A stretch of DNA of 64,000 bases from positions 11,858,954 through 11,922,953 of the forward strand of contig CM056563.1 in the NCBI GenBank assembly GCA_029721515.1, written 5' to 3'. The notes below the pieces were generated by a model. It was not told where the DNA came from and did no database searches. It saw only the letters and a program-made list of their open reading frames with translations. Position numbers and translations under genes: made by a program. Each line of letters opens with the position of its first letter. Within the stretch, counting starts at the first letter, position 1. This DNA comes from Synanceia verrucosa. Taxonomy: Eukaryota > Chordata > Actinopteri > Perciformes > Synanceiidae. Below, piece after piece: positions 1 through 13,021 of this stretch.

Positions 1-2120
1 AGAAGCGCTGCAAGCTCCTTTCAATTATCTTGCCCCGTCTTCCCTGCCAGTCGCTGGGAGACTGCTTTTCTGTGCAAATATTTGTGTTTCATGAATATGC
101 CATCATTAAGCGGCCTGCATAGGTGTGGGAGCAGCACCGACGAAATGTTAATTGTGGCTCAGCGAGGCCCTTTCGTGCATTCCTCCCCTCGCAGGAATCT
201 GGCAGGAGCTCAGACGGCGAACAGACGTCTGGGTCAGGGCAGGCTGAGGCAGAGAGAGTGAGAGGGGAAGGGAAGGAGAGGAGGGGAAGGGAAGAGTGTG
301 AATCGGGGAAATAACAGTAAACTAGTTAAAGACAGACATAAATGTGAAGAAAATTACTTCTAAAACCTCATTTGCAGCCTGGAGTGGAGCATCCAGTCTA
401 ATCCTCCAGACCCTCCACTTTGGGAAGATCTGCTTTGTTCCTCTTGAGCACACTTCCCCACCTACTGAAGGAAATTTAAAGAAATCCTTTAACCTCTAAC
501 CTCTCTTTATAAATTACTGCAATATTTCCAAGTTACTTAAAAAACCCAACCACTTCCTCTTATCCCCGCTGCTTTAGATGTTGCCTTTTGCCTGTTGTTT
601 TACCTGCTTTTAATTACAGTGTGGCTCTATCCTCCCATTTCCTTTTTGAGATTTGCATGTAATGAAACATGTGTTATTTATAAAATGCATTGTGATTATT
701 GTTAGTATTATTAAGGCCAGAAAAATCAAGAGTGCGTATGCCTGAGGGAGTTCAGTCGTCAATTGGATGAGGACCAAGAGGTCAGCGCGAAAAGAGGGAT
801 TAGAGTCCGTTTCAGTGTGGAGCTGGTATCTGTTGTGAGATCGCCTTAATATAGTGAACAGCAACCGCTTTGTTTTAGGCAAGGAATGCAGCCGGTTCAG
901 CTAAATTAGAGGCAGCCATTTCCCTTGGCATGAGGGCTTGGCTAAGTTGGCAGAGCTCCTCCATTTGGGGAGAACATGGACACATTGGGGGTGAAGTAAA
1001 GCAGTAATGAGGCAACCAAAAAAACCAACAAAATGACCAGGCGTTTGGTTAGAATGATAACCTGTGTGGTTCTTCGTGACGCCAGAGCAAAGTCGGTGGT
1101 TTAAAGGGTGATAGTCACGCGACCCTGTGGTGGAAAGATCACAATAATGACCATTTAAAATAGTGTATGCCAATTAACAGACTTGCCTTCCGATGCTGGA
1201 CAGAAAGACGTTATTCTGTGCTTCTTGTTTCTCTTCTCTGTCACTTGTGTAGCTTTAAGATGGGAGTGTGAGAATATGTGTGAAATTGCTGCTGCAGACA
1301 CACAGACAGGGTGTAGTCACAGGGACGATGCGATTGTACTTAGTCACGCTGGGCCACATGACGGCTGCTGCTGCAGAATGAGGCCGTGCTGTGAGCGCAT
1401 TGTGTCCTCATCGCTATCATCTCATGACGAGAGTGTGTTTTCATGCATTAAACAGAGATGGAGATATGTTTGTCTGTGTGTAAAAATCGTCTTTTCCTGC
1501 TGGCAGTGCAGGTCTAGGTGCCTCCTCTTTCTCATTTCCTTCATTTGATCCTTTTTTGCTTCAACCTGAAAACATCCGCCTCTCTTTCTCATCTCTGGTT
1601 TTTTAGTTTCTTTCTACAGGTGAATTCTCCTGCGCCCTCCCTCCTTTGTCTCTCGTCTGCCACCCCCCCTCCCCCCTCTCCCTGCCTGCTGCTTTTCCAG
1701 AGAAGTCAACCTGTTATCAGCAGGGTCTATGAATAGCACAGGGTTGGAGCTGCGACCCACTCACCCCCCAACATAGCTCCTGTCTTATGCATTGCTCCTG
1801 CATGCCGAATCCTCATTTCTACGCTTACTTGGCTATAGTTCTGCCACAAGACACCTTGTTTCCCAAAAAATGCTGTGCAATACCAGAATATTTTAGAGCT
1901 TTACACATCCTATAATGCATTTTATGAAGCACCAAATGTGCAAATTAAAGGCACGCTATCACAGCTCTCAAATAAAGTCTGAGTTCATTAACAGCAGAGG
2001 TGTATCACCTCTCTGCTTCTCTGGAGCCACAAAAGACGATAAAATGTGAGAAACCACATTCATTTGCATTCTGCACACATTTTCTCCTGCTTTTTCTGTC
2101 TGCACCAGACGCCGGCGTAT

Positions 2121-2171
2121 ACCAAACATTCATCTCTACCAAACATTCACCTATACCGAACATTCATCTAA
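2121..2171. repeat. 17-bp tandem repeat, three imperfect copies
   Basis: Three adjacent 17-bp units start at 2121, 2138 and 2155. Each begins ACC(A/G)AACATTCA. Units differ from each other at a few positions. No function is apparent. Confidence 0.8.
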
Positions 2172-3339
2172 AGATTGCAGCTCAGCCGTCAGAGCGGCAC
2201 ATGTATGCAGATGCAGCGCAGAGATAAGCGCACAGCTGCAGTTAATGCCATCGTTCTTCCTATGGTTTTTTGCTCCTGGAAATTCGGTCATGGCAAGATG
2301 CTTATTCTCCAAACACTGACGCCTGTTTACAATGCAGCGAGCAGCGGCGGCATCATCCTCCCAGTGTTTCTCCTCTATGCCACAGCTCCAATAATACACC
2401 AGAGACAAGGAGCTTAGCAGCGACAGCCCCAAATCCCTCTTTCCACAGCACTGATTTCTGGATTAAGGAGGGGAGATTTCCACACCTCTGAATTGTATTG
2501 TGTTATGGGGCTCACGCATCTTTTCACGCATCTTTTCTTCCACGGCGTGTGTCGAAAATGGGACCATTTCCTTATTTGCACAGATTTAGATTGATTCTGG
2601 ATGGGGCCTGGGAGCCTGTCAATGAGGTTTGAAGCAGGGAGAAGGTGGAGAAAAAGAGTGATTATTGTGGTAAACCCCCTTTATGGGAGGATTTTGTAGC
2701 GTCATAATAAACAGAACACCTAAACAAGAACACTTATGCATATTTTGGTTCCTGAAAAGCACGTTCTCTCAAGGCTGGGTGGATTTTATTTGTGTCTAAA
2801 TTTCAGCTACGCCTCAGATCTGGATTCACTGCTCTCCCAACTCCTTTGACAGATGTGGATGCCACAAAAAGGTTTGGGATATTTTCATTCCATCCTGATA
2901 ACCTCCCCACTTCATTCCTCCTTATCCTCCTTCTCCTCCACTTTATGACCACTCCTTTTTTTCCTCTCCCTCACTCCTGTCCTCCTGGACCTTCCTCACG
3001 CCTATCGTCATTTTTTCCCTCATTCCATTACCAAACATTGTTTTGATTTTTCCAAGTTCCGCATTCCTCGCATACGGCATGCCGACCTGCCTGCTGGACT
3101 GCTGGTAGGATTCCTGGCCTGTGATTATCCACTCATATTTCATTTAAACACACACACACACGTGCACACAGGCGAGGCAGTAAATTAATGGAATGGGTTG
3201 TACTCTTTTATTACATCTGAAGAAAGGTTTATTGCTTCTTGTTTCAGGGGGTTGAATGGATTTACTGGTACATTCCAAAATGTCCAAATGCCATTGATTT
3301 GCGTTTGAGTGATCAATCTGGGGAGTTTTCTTTTTGGAA

Positions 3340-3380
3340 GTGTGTGTGTGTGTGTGTATGTGTGTGTGTGTGTGTGTGCG
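3340..3380. repeat. (GT)n microsatellite
   Basis: An almost pure TG run with one TATG interruption. It makes spurious Thr-His open frames on the opposite strand. Confidence 0.95.
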
Positions 3381-3669
3381 TCACTGTAATTTTTCATGTT
3401 TGTGAGCCAAATTAAACACAGCTTTTACAGAGAAATTAACTTCTGAAGAGCAATTAATTAGGAGCTGGAAATGAATGATGAAAATCGCAATCAATCAAAC
3501 GGAAATTTCCCCCATGATCTGCAGACATGCATGTGCATTCATAATTCCAACAAAACACACATTTTGTCAGAAAAAACTGTAATTTTTGCCCAAATGAATA
3601 AACAGATTAAACCAGTTTATGTATCTGGAGCAGACGCATTAATGCATGTACGCACACGCAAGCCTAACA

Positions 3670-3670
<1 letters not shown>

Positions 3671-3712
<42 letters not shown>

Positions 3713-3720
3713 CACACACA
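3671..3720. repeat. (CA)n microsatellite
   Basis: Pure CA over 3671-3710, then TGCACACACA. The local Thr-His open frames are artefacts of this run. Confidence 0.95.
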
Positions 3721-6294
3721 GCCTACCAGTTGGCAGTGGGTGTTAATTGTGTTGGGCCTCAGGGCAAAAATAACATTGCACCAAAGACAGAGAGACAGAG
3801 TGTGTTTTGTCTGTCAGCAGCCTACGCCTTTTTATCAAGACATCAGGACACAATTGCTTTTCAGTTACAAAACACACCGTATAGCCTTAATTAACATAAA
3901 ATAAAGGACATGTTGTATGTTACATACTTTAGGAAAAACATATTTATGCTGCTCTTTTGTTCAACTTTTCTCTCTTTTCTTATTTACAGCCCACATCCCC
4001 CAGTGGATCCCAACAGACAGTGTTTTCATGACTATATGACTGTTAATTGCTAATTAGGCCGGTGTAGCAACAGACCCCTGTGTGAGGTGATAGCACTGTG
4101 TCGGTGTACACAGAATAATTACAATGGAAGGTGTCGTAGGATCGTGTCAACATCTGCTCCCTGTGTGGCTGCAAGAAAGGAAACGGCAAGCAACTCTCGC
4201 AAATGTGACAGATTGTACTTATCGGCTCGGTGGTATTTGTGCAAATATTTCATGGGTCATTTGCTACAGTAGAGTTGATGAAGACATTCTAGATTAAGAA
4301 CTGTAAGAATGTTTCACTATGTGAACCTTTTTGTCCATTTCATTCCTTTACACATAGAAGCTGCCCATATAATTTAATTAAAAGCCATAATTTAAAGTTT
4401 TGAATTCACATTTTGGCTCCGGTGTTTAAAACTTTCAGGTCTTTAAAGGTCACAGTAATGATTTCATTGGAGGAATGCCTGAACTAATGTGATGATTGGT
4501 GTACCCACATCACGCAGCATGTCAGAGATGCATTTTGAGTCAAAGAAAAAAATAGTTGCAAAGCAATGAAAGAAGTGGTGTCAGTTTAAGTATCAGAGCA
4601 TCTTGTGTTCCAGCAGAACAAATGAAAGATTGTCATGCATCCATTGTCTCACACAGAACATGCTGTTTCTTATACAGCGTTGTCCTTTATACATGTTTTG
4701 AATGTGTATGAGGATAGAGAGCGAGAGAGGGAGGCAGTTTGTGACAGACAGGAATGATCCTGCAAGTAACCTGTAAAACAGGATTTCTAACAATACAGAA
4801 CAATACAGATGTTCTCCTGGAATAATTCCATTGCTTTTGCATTGTGGCTCTCATGCAGCACACAAACACAAAGGTTCTTCTTTACTCATCAACTATGTAA
4901 AGCGTGTGTGTGTTTGAGGTTTGGATTTTGCGATTGCAGCTCACTGAAGAGCTTGGCTTGTCTGTGGGTAGAACTACGGTATATTCTGAAAACACGTGTT
5001 GGTCTAATGGATTTAATATGGTTGTAAATTGCAGTCAACAGAGTGCCGGCGCATCAGTACCACTCACATGGAAATGAGCTCTACTTGAGAGCCTTTTAAC
5101 GGCATATTCAGAGCTTTATCAGGTGTGTGTGTGTGTGTGTGTATGTTTCAGCAGACTAAGTGGTGTGGTCAGTTATGTCTTTCATTATCCGTTGGCATTT
5201 TTTAGGGGACTCCCTCTCTATCGTACACGTCATACTGGGTTTCTGACAGGTTGGGTGAATTTCTCGTCAGCCTGTGATTAATTCCACGTTCAGTTTAACA
5301 GATTGTCTTCATTATTCAGACAACAGCTTCACTAAAGTAGCAGTCTCATTGCCTTTTTCATTCCTTGGTTCGTAGACTCAATGAAACTGTCATCTGTGAT
5401 GCAGAAGTGGATTTAAAAGTGCATATATACATGTGGGAATATGTGCGTACGTATGGTGATAGCATGCGGGCAGATTTTAACCTGCATCTCTGCCTCATTA
5501 GGCAAGCCTCCGTTGCTATGGTTGTCTATTAGAGAAGCAGAGATTAAAGACTCATTTACATGTGAAAGAGGAGAGTGGTTAGAGAGAGAGAGGCTGCACT
5601 ATGCTGCTCTCTACTCACTTCAGTGTATTCTAGAGGGTCAGGTAGGATGCAGCCAAATGTTTGCAGAGACTTTGACCGCCTACATGTATCTGTGTGTTAT
5701 TGGCTCGCTCACAGCTTATCATATCAAACATCTTTCCTGCTGATGCACCAGTTCCTGCAATCACACATTTTTTTTAACCAGCCTTTAAAACATTTATGAG
5801 TGGGCGTACCATACTTGTGGCTTGTGGTTTGAGACACACCATCTGAACACAACGCATTTGTTGCATCTTGTCCTGTCTGTCTCTAGAGTCAAAGGGCCTT
5901 TAAAAAACAGATAAGGTAATTAATATTAATTATATTCATGGGACTATACAGTGACAAAGCACTGCTTTATATTTACAGTTCTAGATCTTCCTAATATTAA
6001 TATGTCTTGTGTTTGCTGTTGTCAGTGTGGGACAGGTGTGTGTTTTGCATACTGCAAGTAGGCCAACATCTGGCATCCTGTCACACCTGATCCGCCACCA
6101 GAAATGAAGTGCGATTACTTTATTTTACATTTAGTGTGGTGAAATAATAAGCTCAACTGAGGTGACCCCCAGAGGACAGGGAATGCAGTAATATGTAGTC
6201 ACTGTGGCGCTTGTTGTTGTTCAGAGATCTACAAGGTGGACTTAATGACTTTGAGCATATAATTACTGAGGTTGTTCAGGGAGGCATGAGTCAC

Positions 6295-6334
6295 CTCTCT
6301 CTCTCTCTCTCTCTCTCTCCCTGTCTGTCTGTCT
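6295..6334. repeat. (CT)n followed by (CTGT)n
   Basis: A compound pyrimidine microsatellite in the intergenic desert. Confidence 0.9.
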
Positions 6335-7935
6335 TTAATGTCCATCATGAAAGCAGGCAGTAGTCAAAGTGGAGCGCTCAGTGACTCATCGCAGCATCTT
6401 TGACCAAAACAAGCCACAAGATCCAGCAGTCAGTCTGTGAACTCATGCTGCAGCACTGAACCGTGAAGCTGCTGTTGCTCTGCACGGGACGACACACTCA
6501 CAACGGACCAATTAGCCAAATAAAATCTGACGTGTTTTACTAAAACAAACAATTTCACAAACAGTCTGGTGGATTCATAACAACATGATTCATAGCCTTC
6601 ACATTACCAGTCCACACAGGCGGTCTATGGAAACCACAATAGCCTTTCCCAACGGAGAGTCTGCTAGCCACGTTTAGATTTCTGCTAAGCCAAGTCTGTG
6701 TGCTACAGCAGCAAGGAGAGGATCTTCTCTATGAATATTAATGTGTGGTGGTGGTGGGGGGGCAGAGAGGGTGGGGAACCAAAGCCTCCTCCAAATCCTT
6801 CGCAGATAAACTGAGAGGGGAAGAGAGATGATTACATGCATGGTTTTTTACAGGGCTCCCTCAAATCTCATTTTCTGTAGTACATTTTAATGGGATCCTC
6901 GCGCCCACCTCAACCCACCTAAGTCTCTCTGGATGCTGCCGTTGAAGAACAGAAGGCAGATAAATGCATAGCTCTGTCTGTTTTTTGTGTTTTTTTTTAA
7001 ATGCATGGCATGGTTTTTTCACGGTTTTTAATGCACGCAAAAACTGGGACTTGTCGACCTTTTTGTCTTTTGTAATGCGCCGTATGTATCACTGTCATTT
7101 AAATGCAGCCTCAGACAATAGAGGGCTGCTAGAGATGGATGAGACGAGGCGCTGAAATAGGAATCAAAGTCATTCCCCACTGCAGATGATGGAAGAGGTC
7201 ACCACGCACAGGCCCAGAGGGAAAAAGATTTGGACATGTGTGTGACATGGAAACATGATGGAAAATTAGTTTATATGAAGAAGAATTGGCAGCCTTTCAT
7301 GATGTTATACAGCATTTTGTGGGATTTTCAGATTAAGTATTCAAGTTAACACAAACAAAGCGGACCTTCACTCTCCGTGATGTCATGTCACGAGCCATGT
7401 ATTCCCGTTTTGAAATCAGAGACTGGGACATTGATCTCCGTCCGTCTTGTGTTTATTGCTGATAGCCATCAGGGTGACCTGAGCACACACAGGGGACTGT
7501 TTAATTACATACTCTTTCTCCACGCGTCCGTCCAACTGATGCAATCATTCATGTGGCCATTTCAATCAATACCTGCAAGGGAACTGCATCAAACACTGGG
7601 TCACATGACCGGGGCTTCACATCAGTTTTATGGCATCGTTACACCATTCATTTTACTATCTGGAGTTTACCAGCCATTTACTATCAATCTGTTAGTTAAA
7701 TGGGCACTCGTTATTTTTTATGTAGCAACTGCACTTTCTATTGGAAGGGGATTCACAAACATTGGCAGCTTTGGAAACAGGAAACAGGGTGAAACTCTTT
7801 GCATGAATGAAAAGTGATTTGTATTTAATTAAAGGTGACAGAAAATGTTATAATAAAACAATAAAAAGCAGGACATGCTTCAGGTTTTCACAGCATTCAT
7901 TTAAGTTAAAGACGATTTCAATATGATTTACAAAA

Positions 7936-8859
7936 CATTTCAGTCATCTTTTTTTTTGAGCTGATTTTTTTTATTTGACATTTACAGTGCATACTTACAA
8001 ACACAAACTCAACAAACATAGGAGATGTACATTGTATCCAGTTCCACTTCTTTTAAGTTCTTTAACAGATCTTTGTAAGTTTCAGTCAGTATCTTTGTAT
8101 CTTTACGTCATATTTCCTCTGATCCCACTCTCTTCTTCATTCCAAATGCCCTGACAGGCATTATGTGTCAGTATATTTTACTAGTACAGAGTACAAATCA
8201 TTTACATGTCATAGCAACAACCACACAAAAAAGGAAGGAAGAACATCCATCCATCCATTTTCTACCGCTTATCCTCATAGGGTCGCAGGGGGGCTGGAGT
8301 CTATCCCAGCTGTCTTAGGGCAGAAGACAGGGTACACCCTGGACAAGTCTCAACCACTCACATTCACACCTACGGTCAATTTAAATTAGCCAATTAACGT
8401 AATCCCCCAAATGCATGTTTTTGGATGGTGGGAGGAAGCCGGAGTACCTGGAGAGAACCCACGCAGACACGGGGAGAACATGCAAACTCCACACAGAAAG
8501 GCCCCGGGCCGGGAATTGAACCCGGGAGCTAACCACTACAACACCATGCTGCCCAGTGAAGAACATACCCTCCTATAATAAAAATAAAAGAAAGGAAATA
8601 ATAATTAAAACAGAGGAGGTTAGAGTCCCAGCATTGCCTGTATTAATGATGACCATATCTTATCAAACATATCTGTTTTCAACTGTAGCCTTGCTGTGAT
8701 TTTTTCCATAATAAACACATTTTTCACCCTGTCTCTCCATTGCGTTACTTGGAAGCTGTGGTTTCAGCCAGGAAGCTGTTATTGTCTTCTTTGCTATCAG
8801 CAATAGGATTCTCAGTAAATGTTTCAAGTTTTTATTTAATTTTCATTTCAGTCATCTTT
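7936..8859 (-). mobile_element. 5'-truncated LINE relic, minus orientation, with 16-bp TSD and a nested SINE
   Basis: The 16-bp sequence CATTTCAGTCATCTTT occurs at 7936-7951 and again at 8844-8859, bracketing the insert as a target-site duplication. Just inside the left copy are T-rich runs, which is a poly(A) tail when read on the minus strand. Minus-strand translation of about 8830-8620 gives a LINE reverse-transcriptase C-terminal tail with motifs LLLIAKKTITASWLKP and, after a frameshift, KITARLQLKTDMFDKIW. These resemble the end of ORF2 in L1/Tx1-type fish elements, which is family knowledge rather than a search result. The copy is dead: it is truncated, frameshifted, and split by the SINE at 8247-8557. 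Confidence 0.75.
8247..8557 (-). mobile_element. tRNA-derived SINE with (ATGG)n tail, nested in the LINE
   Basis: Read on the minus strand, the element begins GGGCAGCATGGTGTTGTAG, contains an A-box-like TAGTGGTTAGC and a B-box-like GGTTCAATTCC, and ends in an ATGGATGG tail (CATCCATCC on plus). The tRNA-like head with a short tandem-repeat tail is the structure of a tRNA-derived SINE mobilised by an RTE-type LINE. A 9-bp direct repeat GAAGAACAT flanks it at 8238-8246 and 8558-8566. A second near-complete copy lies at 52374-52726, and degraded pieces lie at 11766-11990 and 46258-46400. I know this sequence as very common in fish but do not assign a Repbase name. Confidence 0.8.
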
Positions 8860-9208
8860 GACTCTCACGGACACTGAGCATTTAGCTTCAGGTTTCTGGT
8901 GACTGATCGGTCAGTTTTATATTATCTAACTAGTCAGTCTTCCCAAACATGTTGCACTGTATATTTCCCATTCCCCCACGTTATGTACTGCATCCCTCTG
9001 ACCCACTCTCTTTAACAGGAGTATCTTTCTGAAGCAGCCATATTCAGGGACTTCAGAGAAACATCAACATCTTCTCTGTTTTATTATGGTATTGTCACTC
9101 TGCTTGAGAGGGTGTGAAAATAATTATAATCTGAGCAGATACACCACTGTTATCTGTGATTGAAGCGTCCATTGGTTTTGTGACCAGACACCTTTGACTT
9201 TTCATTGA

Positions 9209-9256
9209 GTGTGTGTGTGTGTGTGTGTGTGTGTTAGGGTTAGGTTTAGGTTTAGG
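9209..9256. repeat. (GT)n plus interstitial telomere-like repeat
   Basis: A (GT)n run is followed by TTAGGGTTAGGTTTAGG and one more TTTAGG, ending at 9256. The first unit is a true vertebrate telomere hexamer and the rest are variants. The array is too short to be a telomere. Confidence 0.8.
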
Positions 9257-10627
9257 ATGCTTTGTCTTACTGAAGCATTTTTTTCAGCTGTACGTCGCGA
9301 CAAAAAACACCAAATAACACTGCCAACAGCTCTCCACTGCATGACCACATGCATGCTGGGAAGATAGAAAGGTGAGAGTGTGAGCTCAGCTACTGTGCTC
9401 ACTCTCCAGCTCCAAAGTGTTAGATTAACATCACACATCCCAGCCCTCCTCCAGGCCTCTCTCATCCTCTGCTCTGATAGACTGATAGCCTCGACCCAGG
9501 CAATACAGCATCTGTGCAAAATGTGTCTGTGTGTTCGTGCCAGGCAGACGTCTATGAAACTGTGATCTCTTCCATAATTCACTTTCAGCCACAGCACTGG
9601 TGTGTGTCTGTGTGTAACTGACACACACAGTGCATGTGTGCTGTTTCTGCAAAGGTGTGAAAAGTGACACAATGCTGTCTATAAAATAACACCTCAGCTC
9701 TTCATCAGTTGCTGTGGTGTGTCTGGAGTCTGCGTGTGCTTTTGTTTGTTTGCCTGCAGGAGGATGAGCTTTATTTCCAGCATATTGTCTGTGTGCAGAA
9801 GTACTTTGTTCTTTGCCATTTCCAGCCTCACTGATCAATGAAAACATGAGTAAGAGGCTCATCCGGTGTGATCTGACCGTGTTCACACTGAGAAAACTGA
9901 ATCACGCTGACAGCTCGTTAATGATCCGCTCGTCTCTGGCTGCAGGAACACAAAAGAGGCTCTTTGAAAACAAGCCTCAACCCAAGGAGTTTGGCGAGGG
10001 CTTCGCCTCAATGACGGCCCTCCAACTTGGGGGACACAAGGAAGACAACCCTTTCTTTCAGTGCGGGAGCGTGGGTGAAGCTGAACAGTCACAAACTGTT
10101 ACTTCAGCTGTCACCATATCTGGATATGAAGTGTTGCTCCCCAATTTCCCACCCAGAGCATCCACATCCTTTTATGCCCAAAGGCTATCGGTGGCTGTGG
10201 TGGTGGCGGGAATGATTAAGCAGGATTTGCTGTGGGATCCCCAAACCCCCCCCCTTGGCAAAGCCACGTTCACAGCAATTCAGAGAGTGGTGAGTCATTG
10301 AGGGATTGCCAGCCGTGTCAGAGATAAAGACGCCGGAGGAGGCACTGACTGACAGAATGGAAAGTGTAAACATAGAGGACCTCCAGGCGTGTTGTCTTTT
10401 GACATCTGTCTCTGCTCTCCCTGTGTTTCTGGCATCGCTGGTGGTTGGTGGAGATTCATTTCCATGTTGTTGTTTTTTTCTTGTCATTCTTTCCTGCAAA
10501 CCCCTCCGCTCTGACAAAAAAAAACACCCAGCATTCCTCTGTGTAACCATTCCTGTCTCCTCTGCCCAGTAGGAAACTGCTGTCCAATCCATAAGTCATG
10601 ATAACAACCGCCTTCCTCCTTCCCTCC

Positions 10628-10629
<2 letters not shown>

Positions 10630-10672
<43 letters not shown>
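10630..10672. repeat. (CA)n microsatellite
   Basis: Uninterrupted CA run apart from one T near its left end. Confidence 0.95.
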
Positions 10673-10675
<3 letters not shown>

Positions 10676-11765
10676 GTGTAATACAAGCGGCGACGGTGGA
10701 AAACCTCCTCCTCGCTCAGAGCATGATGTCAGACGTCTGCTTTCTGACAGGTTTTGCCATGGGAAAAACGCGCACACATCAGCACACTCTTCTTCATGCT
10801 CTGTGTGTGTGAACACACACCAAACACACACATACAGCAAAAGACAGAAACTCATTTTAAAATGGATTCGTTCCTTGAGGTAAATCTCACATAAATTACG
10901 AGAACCTTTGCATTCAACTCCCTAAGTGGCAAGAATAATCAAACATTTCTTTCTATAATGCAGTTTGAAAATCAATCTGGCTTTTTTTGTGCCAGAACTC
11001 TAGTCCAATTTGGCCTCCCATCGTTTAAGGCCGCTGAATGAAATGCCCACTCTTCCCTGCCCTGTATGGCCTGCTTTATTGATTTGCCATTATGTTGTAT
11101 GTGGGAGAAAATCCATGGAGCTCCCTTTAAATAACCATCACATGACGACAAGAGAGATATATCATGGAGGAGCCGTATCGAATTGGAACACATGGGACGC
11201 CTGGTTTAAGCGAGGCAATCCTCTCCGTGTGTCCTGTGTCCGACAAAGACAGAGCTGATGATTTATGTTAAGCTTTGCTGAATCAGGCTTTTCTAGACCC
11301 TGATCTTGTGTGTTGTTATTGGGGGAGATTCTTCATCACATATATTCATATCTCTTCAGTAAGCAAGGAGACGACTGGTCCGCTCAAGCTGTGTTAAATC
11401 CAAGCGTGAAAGTGCAGTCAGAGGTCAGGTGGAGTCATAATTATACTGGAGGGCTACCTTTGTTTGAAAAATTAATGATTTTTTTAGAGGTATAATATTT
11501 TGCATTCCTGCATTAAAATAATGTATGTAATGTATGTTATAATTACATTATCTCAAATGTTTCCAACAATGTAAGAACCAGAGAAATCCACAATTTTATA
11601 AACAGTAACAATGGACCACTTTGTCGTCGGTCATTGGTGTCCTATCCTTTTTTGTGCATGTATCAATTGTGGCTGTCATGAATTGAATTTATATTCAGTT
11701 TTAAGACATATTTTTTAAAATACTCTTTTTACAATATTCTTTTTAGATCTTAATTATTGTTATTA

Positions 11766-11990
11766 TCAATCATTTGTCCAATGTGGAGGGAGTCTATCCC
11801 AGCTGTCTTAGTGTGGAAGGCAGGGTAACAAGTCTCCAGTTCATCACAGGACACATAGAGACAGACAACCACTCACACTCACATGCACACCTATGGACAA
11901 TTTAGATTTAGGCAGTTGATCTTCTTCATGCATGTCTTTGGATGGAGGGCAGGGTGCTCCGAGAGACCATTGTGATTATTTTACTGTTAT
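11766..11990 (-). mobile_element. Degraded tRNA-derived SINE fragment
   Basis: It shares long stretches with the full copies at 8247 and 52374, for example CTATCCCAGCTGTCTTAG and ACAACCACTCACACTCACA. It has lost the tRNA-like head, and the end is eroded. The orientation matches the two full copies. Confidence 0.8.
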
Positions 11991-13021
11991 TTTAACCCGA
12001 TTAAGGGTTTTAGTCATCAGACATTTAGCTCTTAAGCTATTAAAGAAACAAGTTGTGCAAACAATAGTGGCAGTTCGTCCTGTATTTGCTGTTCAACACT
12101 GAACTGACTATTAATGAGAAACTACGTTTTAATCATCAAGTGTGTTTGTTTTGAGCTCCTGGTAAAAAACCTCTGAACGATGAACACTGAAGGAAATATA
12201 ACAGGGAGATTTTGACTGTTGGCAATGATGGTGATCCAGGTTACATAACAGTGTGTTTTTACTGCTTCACACCGAAATATAGCTAAAGAATAGGTTCTCG
12301 TCTTTAAACAATATGCTTTTTTTTGAGTCTCCATACTGGCTGTGAAGAAATGTGTTTGTGACTGGATTTTACTGTAAGAAACAGAGGCTCAACCAAATCT
12401 AAAATAAGGTTTCACTTTAATTACATGGGTATCTTTTGAAATGACTGTGTTTTCTCTCTTTGTGTTATTAGTCCTCCCCAGCTCAGCAAGGAAACTCTAT
12501 CTTGGGGTAAAAAAAAGAATTCATTTTGAGCTTAACGTTGGAAGATTCTGACTTCATTTGGCTTTGGCTAAACTTCACAGAGCATTTTGAACCCTGTGTA
12601 GACAGGAGGAACAACTGCAGCAGCTAAGGTTACATGAGGATTGCTTTAAGACAGATTTGAAAAAAATATGTGACATGGAAGGTAGACATTTAAATCAGAA
12701 GCATCGTTGACAACAACTTGCCAAGCTGTTGCTCACTGGGTTTTGATGGGAAAAAGCCTGTATTTTATGATTCAGACTAAAGTCAAAAGATAGTTTTTTC
12801 TTTAACAGTTGACAGTCAAGCATTTCTGAGTTTGTCAAATTGGCTTTAAAGGTATATTTTTGGTGGACTCTGGAAATCACGTAACAAGTCACATGTTCAT
12901 GTTGGACCCTATCGCTCACAGTAAGAGGCCCGTTGAGCCTTCTCTCCATATTAAATGCTCTTATGTATTTCTGACATTAGTTTAAGCACATCATCCAACA
13001 CAACAGTGTGTTAGCTGTGAC

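Larger units (their letters stand above)
1..7935. other. Intergenic desert, left part
   Basis: I recognise no gene here. Open frames on both strands are short, begin at random ATGs, lack family motifs and often run through microsatellites. The stretch holds simple repeats, including (GT)n at 3340-3380, (CA)n at 3671-3720 and (CT)n/(CTGT)n at 6295-6334, plus a three-copy 17-bp tandem repeat at 2121-2171. Some AT-rich blocks, such as 3440-3510 with TTAATTAGG and 5035-5110, look like conserved non-coding elements, but that impression needs an alignment. In human, the region beyond CBX4 is also a long non-coding interval before TBC1D16; I saw no TBC1D16 exon. Confidence 0.6.
8860..13021. other. 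Intergenic desert with repeats
   Basis: No gene is recognised. Contents include (GT)n at 9209-9233 followed directly by a telomere-like run at 9234-9256, (CA)n at 10630-10672, and a degraded SINE at 11766-11990. Several overlapping open frames of 120-160 codons at 9200-10600 lie on both strands. They carry no domain, start at arbitrary ATGs and partly encode microsatellites, so I treat them as chance. Confidence 0.55.

Noticed and set aside
7377..7817. 146-codon plus-strand open frame in the left desert
   Set aside because: No domain, signal or family resemblance, no splice context, and AT-rich composition like its flanks. Chance length is plausible in 64 kb.
8510..8557. Possible tRNA gene from A-box and B-box-like sequence
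   Set aside because: No cloverleaf or anticodon arm forms, and the same head recurs at 52.7 kb attached to the same SINE body.
9202..10592. Cluster of 120-160 codon frames on both strands
   Set aside because: They overlap each other on opposite strands, start at arbitrary ATGs and partly encode (GT)n/(CA)n. No recognised motif.
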